From Rivularia sp. PCC 7116 (lineage in GTDB: Bacteria; Cyanobacteriota; Cyanobacteriia; Cyanobacteriales; Nostocaceae), in the NCBI RefSeq assembly GCF_000316665.1, contig NC_019678.1:2170001-2234000 (forward strand): a stretch of 64,000 nucleotides of DNA, in the 5' to 3' direction. Of this stretch, positions 41,168-50,403 are shown piece by piece. Made by a program: the position numbers and the translations under genes. The notes under the pieces were generated by a model. It searched no databases, was not told where the DNA came from, and worked only from the letters and a program-made list of their open reading frames with translations. Within the stretch, counting starts at the first letter, position 1; each line of letters starts with the position of its first letter.

Positions 41168-41845
41168 TTATTTTTTAAACTGCTCAATTATGACTTGAGT
41201 TTGTTGATAATTTTGATTATCTCCCTCTTGACGAAAAAGACTTGCTGCTTTTTGTAAATCCGCTACAGCGCTACGCTTATTTCCTAAAGCATATTCCGCT
41301 AAACCTCTATTACCATAAGCTTCGGCTAAGTTCGGATTTAATTTTAATGCTTTATTCAAGTTTGTAATAGCTTGTTTATGATGTCCTTGTCTATAATTTG
41401 TAAGTCCTAAACTATAGTAAGCATCAGTAAATTTTGGATCTATTTTTATCGTTTTCTTAAAATCAGCAATAGCTGAAGGGTTATTCCCCAATATCGCATA
41501 GACATTTCCTCGACTATGATAAGCATCTGCATGGTTAGGATTGAGGCGTATTGCTTGATTAAAATCTGTTACTGCTGCTCGATAATTGCCTAATTGGGAT
41601 TTAGCAAGACCCCTTAGACAGAAACCTTCATAAAATCGAGGATTAGTTTGTACTACGTTATCAAAATCTTCTATCGCTTCTTGAAAGTTACCTTGCTTGA
41701 GTTGTTGTACTCCTTGGTTAAATTGTTGCTGCAAATTAATTTGTTTGGGAAACGTGCGCGGTGCTTGGGCATTAACTGCAACAGGCATTCCGTTAAGTAT
41801 ACCTGTTAATCCGACAATGGCGAACCCTATGCGGATATAGTTCAT
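41168..41845 (-). CDS. Exported tetratricopeptide-repeat protein
   Basis: The 225-residue protein has a signal peptide (about residues 5-27) and five TPR units from about residue 40 to 205, each with the G-x2-Y/F...A...P spacing (for example AIEDFDNVVQTNP, AVTDFNQAIRLNP, AITNLNKALKLNP). TPR arrays bind partner proteins. It has its own terminator and no regulon box, and its link with the neighbouring metal genes is only positional. Confidence 0.88.
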   Translation of the reverse strand: MNYIRIGFAIVGLTGILNGMPVAVNAQAPRTFPKQINLQQQFNQGVQQLKQGNFQEAIEDFDNVVQTNPRFYEGFCLRGLAKSQLGNYRAAVTDFNQAIRLNPNHADAYHSRGNVYAILGNNPSAIADFKKTIKIDPKFTDAYYSLGLTNYRQGHHKQAITNLNKALKLNPNLAEAYGNRGLAEYALGNKRSAVADLQKAASLFRQEGDNQNYQQTQVIIEQFKK

Positions 41846-42061
41846 GTTACCTGCTCCATTTTCTTGCTCTATATTCCATTGTAAGGCGGCAATAAAGTAA
41901 CAGGTATACCAATAAAAAGTAATTCTAAATTTAAGTATTTAAACTTAGAAATTAAAATTAAAGTATTTTTATTTTATCTACTAGATGAAAAACATTATTT
42001 GAAAAAATAGTAATTTTATCAATCAGATTGCTAATAACAAAATACTGATTAATTAATAGCT

Positions 42062-42517
42062 TTATAAAACCTGCCTCTTAACAAACCAAACAATTATCAA
42101 AGGTAAAATTATCCACTGAAGTATCGGCGTTAAACCCGTACCTAACACCGGAAGCCTTGGCATAATATCAGCATATTCCCACATATTAAGCACTCCGGTA
42201 GCTAGCTTTTCAAAAACAATTGTAATTACAAGACTTACTAAAATAAAAATACTTAACTCCCACCATTTTGGCTGACGAAACCAATAACGGGACTTAGAAA
42301 AAAACGCAACAGTCCAAAATCCAGTTAGTGCAATTAAAACATCACCAAAAGTTGCTAGAGTACAGTTTATTGTTCTTTGAGTACAAGATAAATCAGAAAG
42401 CTCAAAAAATGGCATTTGCTGAACTTCCCAGAAAAAGTTAAGCAGAAACGCGAAAATAGCGATATTTATTTCTGGTAAATTCAACCAACTACGACTTGTA
42501 TTTGAATTATTTAACAT
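42062..42517 (-). CDS. Small multi-pass membrane protein
   Basis: This 151-residue protein has four hydrophobic segments (about 15-30, 55-75, 86-105 and 129-147) and a Trp-rich conserved-looking start (FLLNFFWEVQQMPFFELSD). It resembles an uncharacterised bacterial family found beside metal-resistance or cytochrome genes. It lies 74 bp downstream of nothing on its own strand except the multicopper oxidase stop region, so it is probably transcribed after that gene and DUF411. Function unknown. Confidence 0.65.
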   Translation of the reverse strand: MLNNSNTSRSWLNLPEINIAIFAFLLNFFWEVQQMPFFELSDLSCTQRTINCTLATFGDVLIALTGFWTVAFFSKSRYWFRQPKWWELSIFILVSLVITIVFEKLATGVLNMWEYADIMPRLPVLGTGLTPILQWIILPLIIVWFVKRQVL

Positions 42518-42529
42518 ACGAATAAAAAA

Positions 42530-42575
42530 CTCTGTGTCCCTCCGCGTTTACCTCCGCGTGCCTCTGCGTTTAAAA
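42530..42575. repeat. Dispersed intergenic repeat (inverted copy)
   Basis: TCCGCGTTTACCTCCGCGTG and the following CCTCTGCGTTT are the reverse-complement form of the repeat at 38810. It lies between the oxidase and the small membrane protein genes. Confidence 0.6.
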
Positions 42576-42591
42576 ATTTATTTGACTACTA

Positions 42592-44082
42592 CTAACTTAC
42601 AATCTCTAGATTCGCCATCATCCCTAAATCTTCATGGTCGAGAATATGACAGTGATAAACTGTTTTACCTGCATAATCTCTAAAGGGAATCCGAATCCTA
42701 ACAGTTTCCCCTTTACGAACTAAAACTGTATCTCTCCAAGCACGGTAAGGTTCGGGTTTACCGTTACGGCTAATAACTTGAAAGTGATTGACATGGAGGT
42801 GAAAAGGATGATCCATCGTTCCCGTATTCACAATCTCCCAATCTTCCACTGTATTTAACTTAACCTGCGTATCGATTCGCTGGTTTTCATAAGACTTACC
42901 ATTAATCAGAAACGCCATTCCCACACTCGGACGCATACCATGATTTAATTTAAAGCGTCGTACTTGTTGCGGTTCTGGTAAAGTTGGTACTGGTAAAAGT
43001 TTAGTTGGTAAAGGAATTGTTTCTACAGCAGAATCGTAGTTAACAGTTGCTAAAACTGCTGAGGTGTCATCATTATTATTTCCACCCATCATACCTCTAC
43101 CGCCCATCATACCTCCACCACCCATCATTCCCATTCCACCCCGGTTGTAGGGTAAATTGAGCAAGCGATATTGTTTTGGTTGTTTATCACCTTTAATTAA
43201 AACTTCTGCTCTTTGTCCTGGAGTTAATAATAATTCGTTTGTTTCTACAGGTTCGGATAATGCGTTTCCATCGGTAGCAATCAAATAAAAAGGATGATTT
43301 TCTAAAGAAAGATTATAAAATCGGGAAGGAGAAGCATTAACAATTCTCAAACGTAATAAACCATTTTGAGGGATTGAAAAACTGGGGTTAGGTTCACCAT
43401 TAACTGTAATTAAATCACCTTCCCTTCCCGACATCAAAGACATATGAGCATCTGAATCAATCAGTTTTCCTTCGCTATCGAGAGCAAAGTCTTGTAACAC
43501 TAAAAATTCTTCTTTAGCTGCTTTTATTTCGGGGATTTCATCCAAATCACCCCGTACTACAAATAAACCTGCCAAACCTCCAAACAACTGCTCTGCAACT
43601 AAACCGTGACGATGGGGATGATACCAATAAGTGCCAGCAGGATGATTTTTAGGAATAGTAAATTCGTAATTAAATGTTTCTCCAGGTTTGATATTGAGAA
43701 AAACATTATCGGCATTACCAGTAAAAGGAATATGCAATCCGTGCTGATGTAAATTTGTGGAATTGGAGAGATTATTAGTAAATTTAATCTTAACTTTATC
43801 TCCTGGTTTTGCTGACAAACGCGGCGCGGGTACTTGTCCGTTATAAGCTAATAGATATGCTTGTTTATCTCCCAATTTTACAGGACGATAACTAGCTTCT
43901 AAATCTACCTCTAATAAACCATTTTTACTTGTATGCAATTTTGGTAAATCAATTGCTGGTTTTAAAGAGGCTTTTGGCGAGGATTGAGAAGAATTACCTC
44001 TTACACAACTAGTGATAATAGCACCACCAGCACCAGCTAAACTTAAAGCGAGAAACTGACGGCGATTAATTTTTTTGATCAA
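42592..44082 (-). CDS. Multicopper oxidase (CopA/CueO type)
   Basis: It oxidises cuprous copper or organic substrates in the periplasm. A twin-arginine-like signal (NRRQFLALSLAG, residues 6-17) is followed by a lipobox-like SC. The copper ligands are HQHG (112-115), YWYHPHRHG (152-160), HPFHLHVNHF (near 425) and VYHCHILDHEDLGMM (near 475-489), so all four motifs of the trinuclear and type 1 sites are intact. A Met/Gly-rich loop (repeated GMMGG, about 310-335) resembles the copper-binding loop of CueO/CopA. The 496-residue length fits the family. It follows the DUF411 gene (regulon box at 44849) by 102 bp and likely shares its transcript. Confidence 0.93.
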   Translation of the reverse strand: MIKKINRRQFLALSLAGAGGAIITSCVRGNSSQSSPKASLKPAIDLPKLHTSKNGLLEVDLEASYRPVKLGDKQAYLLAYNGQVPAPRLSAKPGDKVKIKFTNNLSNSTNLHQHGLHIPFTGNADNVFLNIKPGETFNYEFTIPKNHPAGTYWYHPHRHGLVAEQLFGGLAGLFVVRGDLDEIPEIKAAKEEFLVLQDFALDSEGKLIDSDAHMSLMSGREGDLITVNGEPNPSFSIPQNGLLRLRIVNASPSRFYNLSLENHPFYLIATDGNALSEPVETNELLLTPGQRAEVLIKGDKQPKQYRLLNLPYNRGGMGMMGGGGMMGGRGMMGGNNNDDTSAVLATVNYDSAVETIPLPTKLLPVPTLPEPQQVRRFKLNHGMRPSVGMAFLINGKSYENQRIDTQVKLNTVEDWEIVNTGTMDHPFHLHVNHFQVISRNGKPEPYRAWRDTVLVRKGETVRIRIPFRDYAGKTVYHCHILDHEDLGMMANLEIVS

Positions 44083-44141
44083 TTCCTAACTCCTCGTACA
44101 TTTAAGCAAATTCTTGATTTTAGTCGTGCGTGTATAAAAAC

Positions 44142-44172
44142 GTAGAAAGACGTAGCAGTGCTACGTCTCTAC
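44142..44172. repeat. Dispersed palindrome, GTAGAGACGT type
   Basis: AGACGTAGCA (44148-44157) and TGCTACGTCT (44159-44168) form a stem extended by flanking GTAG and CTAC. A second copy with TTGCA in place of TAGCA is at 62432-62456. Mobile short palindromes with this sequence are common between genes in filamentous cyanobacteria. Confidence 0.75.
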
Positions 44173-44184
44173 AACTTCTCGGCT

Positions 44185-44745
44185 TTAGTAAGATTTATAT
44201 TCCTTAAATATGCTAATTTCGCCATCTTTATTGAAAGATGCAACAGCAAAGGGTTGTTTTTTACTTCCTGCTTCCATTCCTGGGGTACCCAATGGCATTG
44301 CAGGTACTGCTAATCCTGCTTGCTTGGGCTTGGAAGCAACAAAACGCTTGATATCGTCAGCAGGAATGTGTCCTTCCATCACGTAACCGTCAATAACTGA
44401 GGTATGACAAGATGCCAAATTTTGAGGTACGTTATACTTTTGCTTTATTGCTTCCATGTCATCGGTTTTAATGTCTGTAATTTTAAAACCGTGCTTCTCC
44501 ATATGTTTCACCCATTCACCACAACAGCCACAGTTAGGGCTGCGATAAACAGTAACTTCTTTAACTCCTGAGTAGTTTGGTACGGTTTCCTTATCCCATA
44601 CGCTAGACATAGCCACTGCTTTTGAATCGTTCGCAACTGTTTGAGTATTGTTTCCCATTCCTGCAAACCAGAATGTTCCTGCTACTCCTGCAACAGCAAC
44701 ACCCGCGATTAAAGAAAGAAGCAATTTGGAATTAGATTTAAACAT
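44185..44745 (-). CDS. DUF411 periplasmic metal-binding protein
   Basis: The 186-residue protein has a membrane anchor or signal (about residues 9-28). The DUF411 domain has VTVYRSPNCGCCGEWVKHME (Cys-Gly-Cys-Cys metal site, near residues 65-85), LASCHTSVIDGYVMEGHIP and GLAVPAMPLGTPGME. It is commonly encoded with multicopper oxidases and is thought to bind copper. Here the oxidase gene is directly downstream and a regulon box is 104 bp upstream, so it is likely a copper scavenger or chaperone in the periplasm. Confidence 0.9.
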   Translation of the reverse strand: MFKSNSKLLLSLIAGVAVAGVAGTFWFAGMGNNTQTVANDSKAVAMSSVWDKETVPNYSGVKEVTVYRSPNCGCCGEWVKHMEKHGFKITDIKTDDMEAIKQKYNVPQNLASCHTSVIDGYVMEGHIPADDIKRFVASKPKQAGLAVPAMPLGTPGMEAGSKKQPFAVASFNKDGEISIFKEYKSY

Positions 44746-44832
44746 AAATATAACCTCACAGTAATTTATTCTTAGATTTAAAACTTAAAAATAAATAGCC
44801 CTTCTTCGAGCTATCTTTCTCTTCTATTATTC

Positions 44833-44866
44833 AGTTTTGCATCTAAAAATGAAATTAGGATGAAAT
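44833..44866 (-). promoter_or_regulatory. Two-component box and -10 for the DUF411-oxidase genes
   Basis: ATGAAATTAGGATGAAAT at 44849-44866 is followed by ten bases ending in TGC and AAAACT (44838-44833). TGC directly before the hexamer gives an extended -10, also seen at 52780 and 27839. Confidence 0.72.
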
Positions 44867-44927
44867 TACTTGCTGATTATTTAATTTAGAAGCAATTTTT
44901 GTCAGCTAGCCTACTTTTAAAAATTAA

Positions 44928-45557
44928 TTATCCCTTGTTTGGTAAAGCTGTAACAGCCATCAATCCCCAAATAACGCCATAACGGACTTTAGCTGTACGA
45001 TAAATATTGAAATTAGCAGATATTAATAATTGATGTAATTCCTCTTGGGTATAACATTGCTGATGAGCGGGGTCAAAAATTTGTAATATCCAATCACAAA
45101 TTCTACATATAAGAAAATCTTTATTCCAATCAAGAATGATTAATTTACCATTAGGTTTAACTACTCGCTTTATTTCCGATAACGCTACTAAAGGTTGTTC
45201 AAAGTAATGAAAAGCATTCGCACATACAGCTATATCAAAAGTATGATTTGCAAATGGTAGTGAATTAGCTGAGGTTTGATGAAATTCAACGTTAGAATAA
45301 ACCCGATATTTTTCCCTGGCTATATCCAACATCTTTTCTGATATATCAACACCAGTAATTCTCTGCGTAGGATTTTTATCGAGCAAGAGTCGCTCAAATT
45401 CACCAGTACCACAAGCAACATCTAAGACTGTAGATTGTGAGTCTATTTGCTCCCAGTTATAGAGGAAGGTAAGAGTATTATTGATATATTTGCGCCAACG
45501 TAAATCGTAAATATCCGCAAGTTGCTCGTACTGAGCGCGAACCTTTATTTCACTCAT
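44928..45557 (-). CDS. Class I SAM-dependent methyltransferase
   Basis: The 209-residue enzyme has motif I VLDVACGTGEFERLL (about residues 44-58), ITGVDISEKML, a central FDIAVCANAFHYF and a KPNGKLIILDWN strand, all typical of Methyltransf_11. It lies 38 bp downstream of the zinc ATPase gene on the same strand. Methyltransferases near arsenic and metal genes can be ArsM-like, but the conserved ArsM cysteines are not evident, so the substrate is open. Confidence 0.82.
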   Translation of the reverse strand: MSEIKVRAQYEQLADIYDLRWRKYINNTLTFLYNWEQIDSQSTVLDVACGTGEFERLLLDKNPTQRITGVDISEKMLDIAREKYRVYSNVEFHQTSANSLPFANHTFDIAVCANAFHYFEQPLVALSEIKRVVKPNGKLIILDWNKDFLICRICDWILQIFDPAHQQCYTQEELHQLLISANFNIYRTAKVRYGVIWGLMAVTALPNKG

Positions 45558-45595
45558 TTTGTACTCGTTTTTCTATAAATTTTACATCTATTTCT

Positions 45596-47524
45596 TCAAT
45601 TAACTCTCAAAACTCTACCTGCATTCAAAATTGCCAACAACGCTACACCTACATCTGCAAACACCGCTTCCCACAAAGTTGCAACACCGAATATTCCCAA
45701 GACAATAAATAAACCTTTGACTCCCATAGCCAGAATAATATTCTGCCAGACAATCTTATGAGTTTTTTTACCAACTTGAATCGCTTCAGCTACTTTAGAA
45801 GGAGCATCCGTCATCAGCACCACATCGGCTGTTTCAATTGCTGCATCCGAACCCAACGCTCCCATTGCCATACCTACATCAGCCCTAGCAATTACAGGTG
45901 CGTCGTTTATTCCATCACCAACAAACACAACTTTCTTGTTTTTAGCACTTTTACCTAAATATCTTTCAATTGCCTCTACTTTATCTTCTGGTAGTAACTC
46001 TGCTTCAAAATCATCTAAATTTAACTGTCGAGCAATACTTTGAGCAACGGCTTGATTATCTCCGGTGAGCATGACAATTTGCTCAACACCAACGTTTTTC
46101 AACTTCCGAATCGCTTCAACTGCATCATCTTTCTGTTCATCGGCAATAATAATTCTTCCAGCGTAAACCTTATCTACTGCTAAATGAACTACTGTTCCCT
46201 CGACAGAACATAAATCATGTTCGATATTCTCTCGATGCAGCAAACGGTCATTACCTGCAATAACGATTTTATTTCCTACTTTCGCTTGAATACCATGTCC
46301 GGGAATTTCCTGATAATCTTCTACATCTAAAGTATCAACCGATTTATCAAATGCGGATAAAATTGACTTCGCGACTGGATGGTTAGATTGAGATTCAACT
46401 TTTGCTGCTAATTGTAATAATTCTGCTTCACTAAAGCCGTTTTTAGTAACTATTTGAGTAACCTTAAAAACCCCTTGCGTCAAAGTTCCGGTTTTATCAA
46501 ACACAACGGTTTGAACATCTGTAAGAGCATCAAGAAACGTCGAACCTTTAACTAAAATACCTCTTTTCGCAGCACCACCAACACCGCCGAAATAACCGAG
46601 AGGAATGCTAATAACTAATCCGCAGGGACAAGAAATTACTAACAACACCAAAGCACGATAAACCCATTGTGACGATGTTTCACCCGGTATAAATAGTGGC
46701 GGCAATATTGCTACAGCCAAGGATAAGAAAACGACAACAGGGGTGTAATATCGAGCAAAGCGGGTAATAAATTTTTCGGTAGCAGCTTTTTTATTGCTAG
46801 CGTTTTCTACTAAATGAAGAATTTTGGCAATCGAAGACTCTTCAAATAACTTGGTAACTCGAACGGTTAAAACGCCCGATTTATTTATCATTCCCGCTAA
46901 AACAGTTTCTCCAGGTTTTACTGTTCGCGGTACCGATTCTCCAGTTAATGCAGAAGTATCTACTTGCGAAGCACCTTCAGTAATTTCACCGTCTAAAGGA
47001 ATTTTCTCACCCGGTTTGACAATAATTACATCCCCAACTTGCACGCTCTCGGGGGAAACCTGTTTTATTTCACCATTAACTTTAAGATTAGCTGAATTTG
47101 GACGTACTTCTAATAACGATTTTATAGACCTGCGAGAGCGACTTACTGAAAAATCTTGGAACAACTCCCCAACTTGGAAAAACAGCATCACCGCGACAGC
47201 TTCGGGAATTTCGTGAATGGCGATCGCACCTAATGTGGCTATTGTCATCAAGAAGTTTTCATCAAATATTTTACCCCGCAAAATATTACGTCCGGCTGTA
47301 GTCAAAACGCTCCAACCACTTATCAAATAAGCCGGAATGAAAACCAAGTATTCACCTAAAGAAAAAGGAGTGTTGTGCAAAGGTTCATAGAAAATCAAAC
47401 CTAGCACAAACAAAATTATCGACACCGCAACAGGTATAATTTCCCGCTTAAGGCTGAATTCTTCACCATGACTATGCCCGTGGTCATGTCCACAACAACC
47501 TGAATCCGCTGACTTTGATGCCAT
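45596..47524 (-). CDS. P1B-type Zn/Cd/Co-exporting ATPase
   Basis: The 642-residue pump has a His-rich N-terminus (CCGHDHGHSHG, residues 10-20) in place of the usual metal-binding domain, and eight predicted membrane helices. Catalytic motifs are TGES (194-197), CPC (299-301), DKTGT (343-347), SNHPVAKS (HP motif), MLTGDN and GDGINDAP. CPC with an N-terminal His stretch points to divalent Zn/Cd/Co rather than copper. An operator of the SmtB/ZiaR class lies in its 5' region, and the ZiaR-like gene is 100 bp upstream in the same direction, so zinc excess should induce it. It is complete. Confidence 0.93.
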   Translation of the reverse strand: MASKSADSGCCGHDHGHSHGEEFSLKREIIPVAVSIILFVLGLIFYEPLHNTPFSLGEYLVFIPAYLISGWSVLTTAGRNILRGKIFDENFLMTIATLGAIAIHEIPEAVAVMLFFQVGELFQDFSVSRSRRSIKSLLEVRPNSANLKVNGEIKQVSPESVQVGDVIIVKPGEKIPLDGEITEGASQVDTSALTGESVPRTVKPGETVLAGMINKSGVLTVRVTKLFEESSIAKILHLVENASNKKAATEKFITRFARYYTPVVVFLSLAVAILPPLFIPGETSSQWVYRALVLLVISCPCGLVISIPLGYFGGVGGAAKRGILVKGSTFLDALTDVQTVVFDKTGTLTQGVFKVTQIVTKNGFSEAELLQLAAKVESQSNHPVAKSILSAFDKSVDTLDVEDYQEIPGHGIQAKVGNKIVIAGNDRLLHRENIEHDLCSVEGTVVHLAVDKVYAGRIIIADEQKDDAVEAIRKLKNVGVEQIVMLTGDNQAVAQSIARQLNLDDFEAELLPEDKVEAIERYLGKSAKNKKVVFVGDGINDAPVIARADVGMAMGALGSDAAIETADVVLMTDAPSKVAEAIQVGKKTHKIVWQNIILAMGVKGLFIVLGIFGVATLWEAVFADVGVALLAILNAGRVLRVN

Positions 47525-47541
47525 TATTTACCGCTCCGATA

Positions 47542-47573
47542 TATGAACGTTTTTACATCTGAATAGTTGTTCA
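47542..47573. promoter_or_regulatory. SmtB/ZiaR-type operator before the zinc ATPase gene
   Basis: TGAATAGTTGTTCA at 47560-47573 is the reverse complement of the SmtB-class site TGAACAACTATTCA. An additional half-site ATATGAAC lies at 47542-47549. Confidence 0.8.
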
Positions 47574-47624
47574 TATATTATCAAAAGTTAGGTTATTTAT
47601 ACAAGGTTTAATGATTAATTTTAA

Positions 47625-48020
47625 TTAAACTTCTGGTTCATCAATGTGTTTCGCAACTTCACGGTAGATATTTGTGACATGGCTATCTTTCAAGCTGTAA
47701 TAGACGTTGCGTCCTTCGCGGCGGTATTTAACTAAACGCATAGTACGCAGGATTCGCAGTTGGTGAGAGACTGCGGATTCACTCATCTTGACAGATGCGG
47801 CTAAATCGCAAACGCACAACTCTTGTTTTGCTAAAGCCGAAAGCAAACGCAAACGATGTGGATCTGCGAGGGTTCCGAAGAAATCAGCCATCTGCTGTGC
47901 TTTTTCTGTAGGAATAATTTCTGGCTGTACCTGACGGATATTATCTAGATGAATTTCACTAGAATCACAAGTAGGTGAATCAAGATTTGATAGTTGCTGT
48001 TTTGGTTTTGATTTAGTCAT
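47625..48020 (-). CDS. ziaR: ZiaR-like ArsR/SmtB zinc repressor
   Basis: The 131-residue protein matches the ZiaR subgroup: an N-terminal extension with CDSSEIHLDNIRQVQPE, the helix-turn-helix MSESAVSHQLRILRTMRLVK, ELCVCDL (alpha-3 cysteines) and a C-terminal alpha-5 zinc site D-x-H-x10-H-x2-E within DSHVTNIYREVAKHIDE. Zinc binding at alpha-5 releases DNA. It precedes the zinc ATPase gene by 100 bp in the same direction. Operators lie in both 5' regions, consistent with auto- and target repression. Confidence 0.9.
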   Translation of the reverse strand: MTKSKPKQQLSNLDSPTCDSSEIHLDNIRQVQPEIIPTEKAQQMADFFGTLADPHRLRLLSALAKQELCVCDLAASVKMSESAVSHQLRILRTMRLVKYRREGRNVYYSLKDSHVTNIYREVAKHIDEPEV

Positions 48021-48118
48021 GAGAGTTGCATCTACAACAGACAGAGCCTATTTCTTCGCTATCTTGGAAGACAACTTTAAGAAGAAATAGTGATACTGAT
48101 TATCATTGTAGCCAAGTT

Positions 48119-48132
48119 TGAACAGTTGTTCA
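48119..48132. promoter_or_regulatory. SmtB/ZiaR-type operator before the zinc repressor gene
   Basis: TGAACAGTTGTTCA has perfect 6-bp arms around GT and lies about 100 bp before the repressor start; it matches the site before the ATPase gene. Confidence 0.8.
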
Positions 48133-48174
48133 TTTGTCTGAGTTAGCAGCAACTAGATCAATTATTTAAAATTA

Positions 48175-48214
48175 AATTAAAGCGAGGTAGGATTTCAGTC
48201 AAAGTCCCTCGCTT
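48175..48214 (-). terminator. Likely terminator of the sulfide gene block
   Basis: AAGCGAGG (48180-48187) pairs with CCTCGCTT (48207-48214). On the minus strand a T-rich stretch (TTAATTTAATTTT) follows. It lies 28 bp past the stop of the sulfide:quinone reductase gene. Confidence 0.6.
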
Positions 48215-48241
48215 GTAAATGGAATCGTAAAAAACCGAGAT

Positions 48242-49531
48242 TCAGGAGCTAATTCCTAACAACTTTCCCTCAAAAGCTTGACCTTTGAGCATCCTATTCC
48301 AGTAGATATAGGGGAAGCCATATTTTTTTAGCAGCCACATAACGTATCGCTCTTTAGTTGGATCGATTGGAAATGTGGGGCAAAGCTCGTTGTCATAACC
48401 AAATTCGGCAAGTACCACTTTGCCGTATCCTGTAGTTATTGGACAGCAAGTATAACCGTTGTATTCTTGAGCGAGATTTTTTGAGTTTATTAAAGCCAGC
48501 AAGTTATGAACAACAACTGGCGCTTGTTTTCTTACAGCAGCAGCTGTTTTTGATGTTGGGAGACTCGCCGCGTCACCCAAGCTAAAAACGTTAGGGTAAA
48601 CATTGTGCTGTAGTGTGTATTTGTTTACATCAACCCAGCCTTGTGTGGCTCCGTCAAGTACGGCTAATTTGCTTTGTTTGATAAAGTCAGGTGCGCTCAT
48701 GGGTGGCGTAACATGAAGTAAGTCGTATTGGATAGCTATCTCTGAAACACCTGAGTCTGTTGATACATCAAAAATCGCTGTTTTGGTATCAGCTTTAATT
48801 TCTTTGAGATTGTGTTTATATGCTACGTCTATCTGTTTGCGCTTTACTACACAAAGCAGTGTTTGTGCGAATTCTTTTACGCTAAAAATTGCTCCTTTCG
48901 CCGTACAAAACATGACTTTTGACTGATTGCGAACTCCTTGTTTTCTAAAGGCATCATCAGCCAAATACATAATCTTTAATGGTGCCCCTCCACATTTAAC
49001 CGGAGTGCTAGGGTAAGTGAATATAGCGTTACCATCTTTGAAATTCTTAATAGCTTCCCAAGTGTAAGGTGCGTATTCGTAAGCATAATTACTGCAAACG
49101 CCATCTTGCCCAATTGCTTCTTTTAGACCTTTAATTAAATGCCAATCAATCTGAATACCCGCAGCTAAAATCAGATATTCGTAGCAAATAAGTTTTCCCT
49201 CTTTAGTAATAACTGTATTTTTGTCTGGGTCTAAATTAGCTACAGAGTATTTGAGCCAAGTAGCACCATCAGGGATGTAGTCTTTTTCGTCTTTAACTGT
49301 ATCCTCAGCTTTGTAAACACCACCACCAACTAATGTCCAAGCGGGTTGGTAGTAATGTTTCTCTCTGGGTTCAATAATGGCAACATCAAGCTGCTTGTTT
49401 GTCTTCAGTAGTTGTGCGGCGACTGTAATACCTGCGGCTCCACCTCCGACAACTACAACTTGGTGCTGTACCCTAGCTGTATCAGTTGAAATAGCTGATT
49501 CGTTATCTACTGGCTTAACTTGTGTAGACAT
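48242..49531 (-). CDS. sqr: Sulfide:quinone oxidoreductase, type II-like
   Basis: The 429-residue flavoprotein oxidises sulfide and feeds electrons to quinone at the membrane. It has an FAD-binding VVVGGGAAGITVA (about residues 25-37), YLILAAGI, KCGGAP with a redox Cys (about 180) and YTCCPITTGYGKV (about 358). The latter two hold the cysteines that carry sulfur in type II enzymes, and VFSLGDAASLPTSKT binds the second part of FAD. It is followed downstream by no gene, and upstream by a persulfide dioxygenase gene, a standard pair for sulfide detoxification to sulfite. A CmtR-like regulator is encoded 1.5 kb upstream. Confidence 0.88.
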   Translation of the reverse strand: MSTQVKPVDNESAISTDTARVQHQVVVVGGGAAGITVAAQLLKTNKQLDVAIIEPREKHYYQPAWTLVGGGVYKAEDTVKDEKDYIPDGATWLKYSVANLDPDKNTVITKEGKLICYEYLILAAGIQIDWHLIKGLKEAIGQDGVCSNYAYEYAPYTWEAIKNFKDGNAIFTYPSTPVKCGGAPLKIMYLADDAFRKQGVRNQSKVMFCTAKGAIFSVKEFAQTLLCVVKRKQIDVAYKHNLKEIKADTKTAIFDVSTDSGVSEIAIQYDLLHVTPPMSAPDFIKQSKLAVLDGATQGWVDVNKYTLQHNVYPNVFSLGDAASLPTSKTAAAVRKQAPVVVHNLLALINSKNLAQEYNGYTCCPITTGYGKVVLAEFGYDNELCPTFPIDPTKERYVMWLLKKYGFPYIYWNRMLKGQAFEGKLLGISS

Positions 49532-49579
49532 GATATTTTCTCACCCTTGAAGCTATAAATGAAATATTGAGCCGAACAT

Positions 49580-50344
49580 TTAACTAGAGGAAGCGAGGTT
49601 TCCACAACGCCGGTTAGCGGGAACAGCTTCCATAATCTTTTCAGGCTGCGGTAAATCTAGATTGTCCATCAACTCAATAAAACCTGCACGGTCACGTATA
49701 CATGAAACGTCTTCCGTAGCAGGCTCAGGAGATTCATCTACAAATCGGGGGTTCCATCGCTTCTCTTCTCCAATTGTAGACACTGTACGACCTTGATAAT
49801 CATGAGCGGGATACACCTGAGTGTTATCTGGTAAAGTAAATAGCCGTTGTGTTACCGAGTCATACAAAGTTCCTGCATCACCATCTTGAAAGTCTGTTCG
49901 TCCACAACCTCGAATGAATAAAGCATCTCCGGTGAGAACGTTAAGCTTTTTTCGGGAAGTCTCATCGCTGTTGCTATTGACTAAGTAAGCCATATGGCTA
50001 CCAGTGTGACCTGGTGTAGCAATCGCCTCGATAGAAATACTTCCTATATGCAGCATTTCTCCATCTTGAATAAATTTATTAGCGCAATCTGTTGGAGTCT
50101 TTTCTGGTAGCACTCCCCGACAACCAGTCAACTCCCGCAGTTTTGCAGTTCCTGTAATATGGTCTGCGTGGATATGGGTTTCCAGACAATATCGCAGTGT
50201 AAAGCCAAGTTCTTTGAGAAGATTGCGATCGCGCTCTACTTGTTCCAAAACTGGATCGACCAGAACTGCTTCTTTTGTATCGGGGTCGGCAATTAAGTAT
50301 GTATATGTACAGGATTCGCGGTCAAACAATTGTCGAAAAAACAC
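49580..50344 (-). CDS. Persulfide dioxygenase (ETHE1/Blh-like metallo-beta-lactamase fold)
   Basis: The 254-residue protein starts MFFRQLFDRESCTYTYLI and has the metal site THIHADHITG (H-x-H-x-D-H), a second ligand GHTGSH and a third AHDYQG, with LTGDALFIRGCGRTDF. This is the ETHE1/persulfide dioxygenase subset, which uses iron to oxidise glutathione persulfide. It is 48 bp upstream of the sulfide:quinone reductase, with which it should act. A 5'-truncated copy of its beginning occurs at 51429-51516, and the copy includes the start region. Confidence 0.9.
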   Translation of the reverse strand: MFFRQLFDRESCTYTYLIADPDTKEAVLVDPVLEQVERDRNLLKELGFTLRYCLETHIHADHITGTAKLRELTGCRGVLPEKTPTDCANKFIQDGEMLHIGSISIEAIATPGHTGSHMAYLVNSNSDETSRKKLNVLTGDALFIRGCGRTDFQDGDAGTLYDSVTQRLFTLPDNTQVYPAHDYQGRTVSTIGEEKRWNPRFVDESPEPATEDVSCIRDRAGFIELMDNLDLPQPEKIMEAVPANRRCGNLASSS

Positions 50345-50403
50345 CTTTTGCTCTCCTAACTAAAATAATTTTTATTCCTTTGATAGATGTGTTTAGCGTG
50401 TAT

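Noticed and set aside
47542-48132. TGAACA sites as part of the two-component regulon
   Set aside because: They are inverted SmtB-class repeats next to a ZiaR-like gene, different in sequence and symmetry from the TGAAAT direct repeats.
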